A stretch of 64,000 bases of DNA, taken from the NCBI GenBank assembly GCA_030248215.1, contig JASANG010003170.1, positions 248,001 through 312,000 of the forward strand, read 5' to 3'. This DNA comes from Enoplolaimus lenunculus. Lineage: Eukaryota; Nematoda; Enoplea; Enoplida; Thoracostomopsidae. A program made the translations under genes and the position numbers. The notes beneath the pieces are model-generated. The model did not search any database. It saw only the letters and a program-made list of their open reading frames with translations, and had not been told where the DNA came from. How positions within the stretch are numbered: the stretch's first letter is position 1; each line of letters opens with the position of its first letter. Positions 57,501 through 64,000 of the stretch are shown piece after piece.

Positions 57501-58140
57501 AGCTTAGATCGAATTGAATCAATAGCATCGGTAAACACCGTATCACATTGTATACTGTATAACCATATCTGTATCTTTGGTAAAACCGTTCTTCAGTAAA
57601 TTCTTAAAACCGGCCGTGCCGTTGGTGAAGGGCGACTACGCTATCGTCATAGATCCTGAACTTGGACGTATACGTGAAAATCCGACAAACTGCAGCGCTA
57701 TGAACACGGTATCCAGTCGAAAATAGGATGGACGGTCAAGGGACGACTTTGTTGAGAATAAGGGCATGTAAGCATATGAGACATGCTTGTATGTTATGTG
57801 TACATGCAATATAGTGCAGAGTACACTGTATGTATGCTAGCTGGCAGCATACGGTCGGCACGTAGTCGACGAAAAATGCAGTTGTAGAAGCGGGCTGCGT
57901 GGTGCGACGGTAGAATGTTCGCTTAAGGATCCGTACGCTGAGAATTCGATCCCTGCTCCGGAGGCCCGCTTTTCTAGCTGCTTAGTAGAAAGGTTTGAAG
58001 TCCCAATTCCTACATAGACTGACAAGCCTATCAAAAACTTTCTGATTTAAACAATAATCAATTAAATGTAGTACATGATTGCCTGTGGTTGTTCAGTAAA
58101 CTCACCTGGTACATATATATACGTTTTGGACACTACTCAT
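51235..58140 (-). CDS. Gene B: SLC46-like MFS transporter, paralogue of gene A
   Basis: A second multi-pass MFS transporter of the SLC46 pattern; the substrate is unknown. Exons in transcription order: first exon uncertain (candidate 58140-58106), 56262 or 56303-55928, 54576-54402, 54139-53928, 53630-53304, 52934-52772, 52239-52128, 51528-51235. All junctions from exon 2 on are GT/AG and in phase, giving about 550 residues. MFS motif A reads GDIYGRK across exons 2/3. The first extracellular loop has two cysteines and an NGT glycosylation sequon, and the VTVDQGL helix opens the second half. The exon 5 loop is 18 residues longer than in gene A and rich in D, E and S. Exons 3, 4, 6 and 7 have the same sizes as in gene A. 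It lies about 8.8 kb upstream of gene A on the same strand, so the pair is a tandem duplication. Confidence 0.82.
52128..52239 (-). CDS. Gene B exon 7
   Basis: 112 bases between acceptor TATTTTTTCAG and donor GTATGTAT. It codes MLFCVASLLTLAFAKTKFLV and FVSTIVGGFSQIGTASL. Confidence 0.86.
52772..52934 (-). CDS. Gene B exon 6
   Basis: 163 bases between acceptor TTTTGTTTAAG and donor GTACGCAA. It codes IQYVYLYRRPRTLTARQIGL and a helix ending IHDVVVTMV. Confidence 0.85.
53304..53630 (-). CDS. Gene B exon 5
   Basis: 327 bases between acceptor ATTGTTATTTAG and donor GTAAGGGC. The acidic, serine-rich loop is followed by YSTLTKPRAGRNKRYLYLSV and FFLYVTVDQGL. The charged loop probably faces the cytoplasm between helices 6 and 7, as in other MFS proteins. 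Confidence 0.87.
53928..54139 (-). CDS. Gene B exon 4
   Basis: 212 bases between acceptor TTATTAATTTAAG and donor GTAAGTAA. It codes DTVTDKDSLSFRIIINGGCW and ends FKQKPPSEC. Confidence 0.87.
54402..54576 (-). CDS. Gene B exon 3
   Basis: 175 bases between acceptor TGATTATTTTAG and donor GTTAGTTT. It completes motif A (GRKTVIF) and encodes two helices ending INTITYL. Confidence 0.87.
55177..55510. mobile_element. Possible hAT-like remnant in gene B intron 2
   Basis: TCGGTATCGGCACTGC at the left and GGTATCGGCACCTCTCTAG at the right resemble hAT ends (reversed: CTAGAGAGGTGCCGATACC). The left terminus and target duplication are not convincing. Confidence 0.35.
55928..56303 (-). CDS. Gene B exon 2 (5' limit ambiguous)
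   Basis: The 3' end is donor GTACGTGT at 55927. It codes PVVETFTVLYFIGYGLFYSV (TM1), the first loop and SAWGDIYG. Two acceptors are possible: TTCACTTGCAG (start 56303, phase 0, as in gene A) or GAATATTTCAG (start 56262, phase 2). The choice depends on the first exon. Confidence 0.78.
56658..57065 (+). mobile_element. S1 SINE-like element, copy 1 (gene B intron 1)
   Basis: It starts with the small hairpin AAGCATGTGAGACATGCTT. A tRNA-like segment (56780-56859) follows. Its box A is GTGGTGCAGTAGTAGAGTG and its box B is GAGTTCGATGC, and GCGGGCT faces GGCGTGC as an acceptor-stem relic. A second GAGCGCAATGGTAAAC motif and a purine-rich A-tail (56990-57065) come after. These are tRNA-derived SINE traits, and no protein is encoded. 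Confidence 0.68.
57237..57594. other. Locally GC-rich segment, possible LTR relic
   Basis: It contains ACTCCCGAGTCCGGTATGTT and GGACGCACCGGGGCTCGG. A CATATAAACG TATA-like box follows and it ends CCGTTCTTCA. The bounds TG...CA and the TATA box would fit a solo LTR, but there is no second copy, target duplication or primer-binding site to confirm it. Confidence 0.25.
57768..58030 (+). mobile_element. S1 SINE-like element, copy 2 (gene B intron 1)
   Basis: It aligns with 56658-56905. The tRNA-like part (57890-57969) has GCGGGCT pairing with GGCCCGC, box A GTGGTGCGACGGTAGAATG and box B GAATTCGATCC. The distance from box B to the 3' stem is about six bases too long for a functional tRNA, so it is a tRNA-derived head and not a tRNA gene. 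Confidence 0.72.
58106..58140 (-). CDS. Gene B candidate exon 1
   Basis: ATG at 58138-58140 opens MSSVQNVYICT and runs to a strong donor, ACCAG|GTGAGT. In phase 2 it joins the 56262 acceptor. An alternative ATG seven codons later (MYQ) joins the 56303 acceptor in phase 0. A third option is ATG at 56371-56373 with donor GTACGAAG. None can be proved from sequence. Confidence 0.3.
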
Positions 58141-59217
58141 CGGTGATTTTTACTAATAAATATGTATTTGTTCATAATTAAAATGACAAAATATAAAGCA
58201 CTAGCTAATTTATTAACCATTGCCGATGAAATGGATACACTAAGGTGCTGACAAAAACCCAGATCGTGTTACAGGAGGATAACTTCAAATGTATGTTAAT
58301 TGACTCACAATTAATACTTTTGAAAAAGTTTGTTTTCAATGAAATTTTGCCTTTATAAAGAACAATATCAGTCTATTCAGCAACCGGGACATTTAGTCAT
58401 TTTAGTTTATAAAAAGCAGCCATACGATGTGGTTCCAACTAATGGCTTTCTGTTCACTAGGTAAAAATTGATGTTTTGTTTTTTCTTCCTGTATTTATAC
58501 TGTGATAATAACTACCTAAGACAAACTCATTTTTAGAGCTCACACTACACTTGCTGTTTCAACTATTTTTTAGGTATCAATGCCGGTCTTAGTGGTTTAT
58601 ACCATTATAAAAATACTTGATAATTTTTAAAATCTGTATACTGTACAGTGAAAATTGAGAATACAGTCAAACATGTCACAATACAACTGAAACTGTTGAA
58701 ATAAATACTGATGCGAACTCAGAAACTTGTTTACAATAATTTTACATTCAAAAATAGTCATCTGAAACATTTCGTGGAAACATTTGTATGACAACACAGT
58801 CTTCCAGACTTAAGTAGGTACTTTATGTGCTCAAAGTAATCACATGCCACCTACGCCAAAAGCGCGTATTATAATGTTATTTCTTTCCAAATTTTGAAAG
58901 CGAGAGGCCTCGCATGCTTATGGTAAGATCTCCAATGCGTTTGTTCAGGCCTAGTATTAATTGCGTAACCCATGCGCAAGCATAAAAGTGCAAATTTTGA
59001 AACGGTTCCTTGTATCAAGACACCAAGGGAACTGGAGTTTTGTCATTAGACATTTGAATTTCTGGTGTGCCTCTCCTAAAAATTTGTTAGCTTTTCCAGC
59101 AAGTTGAGCTGCCTACAGGCCCTTTTTGAAAGAATGAATGAAATCTTGTGAAAGTGAAATGATCGATTACTTTTTAATACACAAAACTTCAAAACCACAT
59201 ATATCATACAGGATTTA
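58141..59217. other. Unassigned, upstream of gene B
   Basis: This may include gene B's promoter. An M2 scrap lies at about 59015-59120 (GCAAGTTGAGCTGCCTACAG). No TATA box or CpG-rich region stands out. Confidence 0.35.
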
Positions 59218-59872
59218 CGTTATAACCGGGGCAGGTGGGAAACGGTTTGTCACATGTTGATACGACGTCAACGTTAAAATTCGGGCTCTTATATTGTGTC
59301 AACAGGCAAAACCCGAATGTCATATGACATTAGCTTACAATCACAGCTCTCAAATGATCAATGTGTACAAGGGATGGTATGCACGTGATACTGTGGGACA
59401 TTATGTGAATATTATATGTCATTCCAAAATTTCAACGAATATCATGCGATATTCAGCAGTACAGTGTATCTTTGGGTGTTGAGAAATGAATGGAAAGTCA
59501 AACGACAGAGGCACAGATGTGCTTTAAATACAAATACACCGCTGCAAAACGTTTCCGACACAAAATCGCTTACAACCACAGCTTCATAATTTAAAAATTC
59601 AATATTCACGTTCTAGTATCATATATGATATTCAACAGGACTATTTGGGCATGTTACCTCAAGTATGTAGACATTTGAAAACATATCATATGATATGATA
59701 TTCGCAGACAATACCTCGAATATCATATGATATTGAAGAACAAAAGGTGGCCTGCACATGATAATAGCAGACAAATACGTATTTTTGAATACGATAGAGG
59801 GTCTAAAGCAGGAAAAATGTTACCCAATAGTCTAATCGTGGCAAAACGTGTCGCAAGCTGCCCCGGTTATAT
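59218..59872. mobile_element. Possible inverted-repeat element with ATATCATATGATAT motifs
   Basis: TATAACCGGGGCAGGTGGG at the left is the inverse of CTGCCCCGGTTATA at the right. Inside, self-complementary motifs such as AATATCATATGATATT recur at least four times, and CTTACAATCACAGCT occurs twice. Length about 655 bp. Confidence 0.5.
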
Positions 59873-60997
59873 ATATCGTGAACCCCGCATTGAACCGGAT
59901 AGGGAACAATGCTGAATTTCCCAACTGAAACCGGAATTCCGGTTGCACTATTGGCAACCATGATTGATTACTTAGTTTTAATATAAGCACGACTTAAATG
60001 TGGCACTTGTACCTTTTGACATCCTTTATACCGTCCAGCGCCTTCAGACACCATACGGCGACGCACCTGAATTGCTGCTGTTGTAGAACCATTTCTCCCT
60101 CGAACGGTTCCTTACCCAGGAAAAAATCGTTCCAGGAAAATTCCTCTTCCCAGAGAAAGTCGCAAGACGAATATACTTCCCAATGAGAAATTCTTGTTCA
60201 GGACTATTTTATTTCACGACCATTTCCCTCCAGTTCCCATGCCGTTACTCCTTTTAACTCATTCACTTTTGCGACATATTTACTTGTCCCTAAAGTCCAT
60301 CTTTGCACAGCCTACGCTTTTACAGACCTACCAGAAACCGGGACGGCCCTAAAAGTCACATAGGCCTATAAGGCAGAGTAGAAGGGATCCGAATTTCAGA
60401 TTCTGTTTCATATTGAGCTAAGTTTGACGAGTAGCATTGCTTTGCTAATGGAAAATGTAGCTCACTCCGCTCTCACCTCTCAATTATTTTGGGTTTTGTC
60501 AATTTTTAAGCTTGAATCACAAATTAGTAGTGATTTCAGTTTCATATAGGGTGCAGACCTGTAAGAAGGCAATCTACGTTTTGCCCCCCAAACCAATACA
60601 CATTTCTTTAAACTCATGACAATATGCAGTATTTTACATATGTATACAATCTTTAGTCATGATAACATAATTTTTTATTGTTTGCATTTACGCAAAAAAC
60701 ACGAAAAGCCTTGCGAACGAAACGAGCAGATAACCAAACACAATTGTAGAACCTTTATACCTATACATGCTCCACAACCGTGGCTTGGTGGAAAAATGAA
60801 TTTTAATTCCAGAAAAATTCAAAATATAAACAATTTTCAATCAATAAAATTTAGTCAAAGCGTTTTTAAGAATTAAATAAAATTTCTATTCCATAACACG
60901 CATGTTAAAACAATGACATATTAATGGAATTGAACACCACTGTTAAGTGAAAAGTGGTGTTCATTGAATTGAATTTTATTTCATTTTTATATAGAAT
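59873..60997. other. Unassigned intergenic sequence
   Basis: An F2-type right-end scrap (ACCTACCAGAAACCGGGACG) lies at 60326-60366. A hairpin AACACCACTGTTAAGTGAAA then AGTGGTGTT lies at 60932-60963. No gene is recognised. Confidence 0.4.
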
Positions 60998-61206
60998 TTA
61001 ACCCTTTCTCACATGAATATTTTCAATGTCATATGAGATATAATTTCAATGTAAGATTCGAACCCCAGTCTCACTCACGTCTTGTGGAGATTTTGCACTG
61101 TGCATATATGTTATAAATGTTAAACACTACTCACAGCGTGTGTATTATTCGTACACTATGTATTTAGTTGCTCACAGTATACTCTATGAGTGAAGGAGTT
61201 AAAATT
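60998..61206 (-). mobile_element. S2 element, shortened copy with TTAA borders
   Basis: TTAA borders both sides, and the ends CCCTTTCTCACATGAATA and CTATGAGTGAAGGAG are imperfect inverses. This pattern is known from piggyBac elements. On the minus strand GGGTTCGAATCTTAC is a tRNA box B; box A is deleted in this copy. Confidence 0.7.
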
Positions 61207-61666
61207 TAGCGAACATTGCACAAAACCCATTTTTTCATCCTTCATGCAATTATGTAACATTTAAATTTTCGTTGTATTTTGCTGGAATCATAAACTGGTC
61301 AAAATAAATTATTAAAGACATTTTATAATCATTTTCAAACTTTAAGTACACAAATCAGAAAACTTCAAGTACTCTTCAGTTGAGCGGCTCTAATTTTTTC
61401 AACTTTGGTATGCCGCTAGCTTTGAAATTTGGACACCAGGGGCAGACGAAGTTTTAAAAACAATTTTTCAATTTCCGAGCGAAACACACAGCAGGATCGT
61501 ATGAAAAAATTTTCTGCTTCAAATTAATTTTTCTGATATTTATTAACAAATTTTTTATCCTATCCAAGCGTCAGCCGAATCGACATATACCATGCAATAT
61601 TTACAGTCGCGCAGCCATAGAAATTTTTATAATTAGTTCGGCCTCAGTTTAACCAATAGTGGATTA

Positions 61667-61951
61667 TGACAAGAGTGTGCAACTCTTGGCGTCCTGCATG
61701 GTACAAAATGTATCACCGGGCGTTGCGTTTTGGGTCGACACCACCTTGTTTAGACGGGGGTCGCTATCACATGAATACCACTTAAGCTATAATGGGACCA
61801 TGTTTGACACCGCATACGTATTAAAGTGCCATGATTCGTACCTGTTGCATCGCCCTCTTAATAAATGGGGAGAGGTTGGGCAAAAAACGTGACGCGAACC
61901 GGGAACATTATTTTCTACACAGAATGTACCCAGTTGCATACTCTTGTTGAA
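61667..61951. mobile_element. M8 inverted-repeat element
   Basis: GACAAGAGTGTGCAACTCTT at the left is the inverse of the right end GTTGCATACTCTTGTTG. The left interior (GTACAAAATGTATCACC, then GGCGTTGCGTTTTGG) recurs at 34750-34815 and the right end at 44699-44737. Confidence 0.6.
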
Positions 61952-62798
61952 GTATGCATCATCCACTCTTGGTTTAATATACTGGCTTGTTTTATGAAAT
62001 CTTGTAATTACTGGGCTGTTCAGATTGCTGAAACTATTACCTTGAAATATTGCCAATGCATTGTTGGCTCATAGATCGGAGCGACTGTGTCCACCAATCA
62101 GAACTTTCCCTTGGCTGCAAACCTGCGCGTTTGGTTCCACCGCCCCCCGCACATAACCATGTTTAAACCATAAAGCACATTCCAAAGCGCGCAGGTGCAC
62201 GTTGTTTTAAGAGCCTGGCATACATAAACCTGTACTTTATAGCATTAATACGTCTTTATATGTCTTTCTGGTCGACATAAAGTGATTAATTGCTGCTGTG
62301 TTTTTATATGCGAAGATAGGTTTATTTTGTTTCGTTTGGTTACATCTTAAGTTGTTTATATTTTTTTATCCAATTTTATTATTTTACCCGTCGCCAGGAA
62401 TCGATCAACCCTCACCCCCAGTACCGTCGAATCAGTTTAGAATTTCCCGTCCGGAGCTGAATCAGTTCCGAATTCGCCGTTCGGAGCTGGTTCCACGGTT
62501 TGTGAGGGCCCGTGTTTGGATGAGATCAAATTCAACTTTAGTTACATTTTCAATTTGCGTGGAGATGAAATGCCAAAAAATATTTCGTTTTGCGTTGAAA
62601 TATGTTTTTATATTTGAATTTCATAAATTTGCCACGGTCCTGGCTCGTCCTCATTTCGTATTCAGCGGCAAATGTATGGTGGTGTACACAACATATACGC
62701 AATACCCTGAAATACCCTCATGAATGTCAAAAATGTACACTTTTAAAACAGGCTGTGCAGAATTAACACACAGCGCCAAAGTTATCATCAAATTATTT
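61952..62798. other. Unassigned, with the longest non-transporter open frame
   Basis: A 141-codon plus-strand frame (62298-62723) has a hydrophobic start and an internal near-repeat (PELNQFRI / SELVPRF). I recognise no family and see no flanking exon, so it is left uncalled. Confidence 0.3.
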
Positions 62799-62942
62799 GG
62801 CCCATGTATAGAGCAGGGCCGGAACACCAGTATAAGCATATTCCTAAGCCTAAGCCTAAATCAAAAAATAAGTGTAAAGCTTAAAACTGACTCTATTATA
62901 GCCCATCCGGATAACGATCCGGCCCTGTTCTATACATGGGCC
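62799..62942 (+). mobile_element. M1 element (F3), shortest complete copy
   Basis: The ends GGCCCATGTATAGAGCAGGG and CCCTGTTCTATACATGGGCC are inverse. AAATTATTT and AAATTTTTT flank it. The core has only two CCTAAG units, and the block AAGTGTAAAGCTTAAAACTG follows. Confidence 0.85.
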
Positions 62943-62989
62943 AAATTTTTTGTCGCTCGCTACGCTTGCTCACAACAATCGTGTTGAAA

Positions 62990-63263
62990 TTAACCCTTTA
63001 CCACATGGATATATTTAATTTCATCGGAGATCTACTTTTATGCTAGGATTCGAACTACAGCCAGCAACTGAAGTGGAAGGCGTTTATACCATCACCACTC
63101 GGCTATAGGAGCTTGATGCTTTAAGCCCGAGTGAGCTCTCGCGTCTTGTGGTTTTGCTATGTATACGTATTGAAATTGTTGAACACTGTGCGCTATATAT
63201 TATTTAACGTACGTACCCTGCGCTGAGTTGCTTATAGTCAACTCTATATGTGATGAGATTAAT
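62990..63263 (-). mobile_element. S2 element, most complete copy
   Basis: TTAA on both sides; the ends are CCCTTTACCACATGGATA and TCTATATGTGATGAGA. On the minus strand it carries box A TAGCCGAGTGGT and, about 48 bases on, box B GTTCGAATCC. This is the signature of a tRNA-Leu/Ser-derived pol III promoter. The combination of TTAA borders and a tRNA-like region repeats in the copies at 36867 and 60998. Confidence 0.72.
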
Positions 63264-63672
63264 ATTTTCTTCCGAAATAAAATCTTGGCTGTACTCTCCT
63301 GTCGGCATCGGATGCTTAAAACCTCTTCAATGGAGGTTGATTATAAATAACAACAATGCGCTGGCAGCTTAAATACAAAATGCTAATAAAAGTATCGTAA
63401 GGTTTACGACATAATATTTATTTTACAACTCTTTGCTATTTTTCGAGTTTGTTCCGGGTTAGTTTCTGTACGGAAGGGTAGTTTTCTCAGCACCACAAAG
63501 ATTTAAGTTAATTTTTATTAACGTTCCTTTGATATATACGCTGGCGGATCAAAGAAGATGCTGCCCATGCTTTGTCTCCTAACGCGGATCGAATTCACAC
63601 TCTGGACACTTGTTTAAACTATCTCACTTGCTTGCAACCCTCGTTTAGAAAATTTATCGCAACGAATGCATA

Positions 63673-63883
63673 ATGTAGTGTCCCGAATAAGACGGTGACT
63701 AATATTTATTTGACCTTTCGAGAGGATTCCCCGTGTTATTCGGTAACGAACTGTTATTTGTTTTTTACCCGCCCTCAGCCGCCCTTCGTTACTAATATAT
63801 CCGGTATTGCAACTATCCGTTGAATTAAACCTTTATTTGTCTTGTATCGAAAGCTTGAGCCATTATACAAGTTTATGCTTATT
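63673..63883. mobile_element. M3 element interrupted by S1
   Basis: TGTAGTGTCCCGAATAAGAC begins an M3 copy that aligns with 16728-16940 until 63883, where the S1 element starts. The remainder lies beyond the window. Confidence 0.75.
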
Positions 63884-64000
63884 GTAAGCATGTCAGACAT
63901 GCTTGTGCGTTATGTGCACATGCAATATAGTGCAGTGCATGTATGTATGCTAGATGGCAGCATACGGTCGACACATATATTCGACGAAAAATGCAGCTGG
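63884..64000 (+). mobile_element. S1 SINE-like element, copy 3 (cut by window end)
   Basis: GTAAGCATGTCAGACATGCT and TGTATGCTAGATGGCAGCAT match the 5' part of the copies at 56658 and 57768. The tRNA-like part lies outside the window. Confidence 0.75.

Noticed and set aside
57237-57594. LTR retrotransposon
   Set aside because: It is bounded by TG...CA with a TATA-like box, but there is no partner LTR, primer-binding site, target duplication or pol domain in the window.
57890-57969. Functional tRNA gene
   Set aside because: The acceptor stem pairs, but the D and T arms do not fold and the T-loop to stem spacing is wrong. A related segment occurs in the S1 copy at 56780.
62298-62723. 141-codon gene
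   Set aside because: It is the longest frame outside the transporters, but no domain, codon-level signal or splice partner was recognised. It remains possible but unsupported.

Overview
The window is nuclear DNA of an invertebrate animal. The evidence is AT-rich sequence (I judge about 35% GC by eye), multi-exon genes with GT/AG introns, tRNA-derived SINE-like repeats, and very many short cut-and-paste elements. The phylum cannot be fixed from the sequence. The frequent CCTAAG runs equal the nematode-type telomere unit TTAGGC on the other strand, but here they lie inside transposable elements, so they are not diagnostic. A tunicate or another repeat-rich invertebrate is equally possible.

The only genes I can support are two tandem, same-strand (minus) paralogues of an SLC46-like major-facilitator transporter (the family of proton-coupled folate transporter). 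Gene A has exons between 31372 and 42415. Gene B has exons between 51235 and 56303, with a possible first exon near 58106-58140. From exon 2 on, intron positions and phases are identical, and exons 3, 4, 6 and 7 have identical lengths (175, 212, 163 and 112 bases). The predicted proteins are about 538 and 550 residues. Left of 31372 and right of 58140 I see no gene.

The rest is repeats. Labels used below: M1 = hAT-type miniature elements with 8-bp target duplications, GGCC termini and a TTAGGC-like core (TIR variants F1 to F4); M2 = elements ending in GGCCCGTAGCCAG; M3 = TA-flanked elements ending in CTGTAGTGACCCGAATAAG; S1 = tRNA-like SINE; S2 = TTAA-flanked piggyBac-like element carrying a tRNA-like promoter; M5, M6 and M8 = smaller inverted-repeat families. 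Several tandem arrays (4.9-5.9, 25.2-26.5, 39.6-40.3 and 45.7-46.4 kb) carry CCTAAG-like seeds, and two of them sit inside recognisable M1 copies.

Layout: 1-20 kb dispersed elements, one 55-bp array, microsatellites and a GC-rich 18-bp array; 20.2-23.2 kb a hAT element with three nested insertions; 25.2-26.5 kb a 32-bp satellite inside an M1 copy; 31.4-42.4 kb gene A, its introns packed with elements; 42.2-43.2 kb a duplicated and palindromic block that includes gene A's proposed first exon; 43-51 kb intergenic elements; 51.2-58.1 kb gene B; 58-64 kb dispersed repeats. No transposase, reverse transcriptase, rRNA, canonical tRNA gene or CRISPR array was found.
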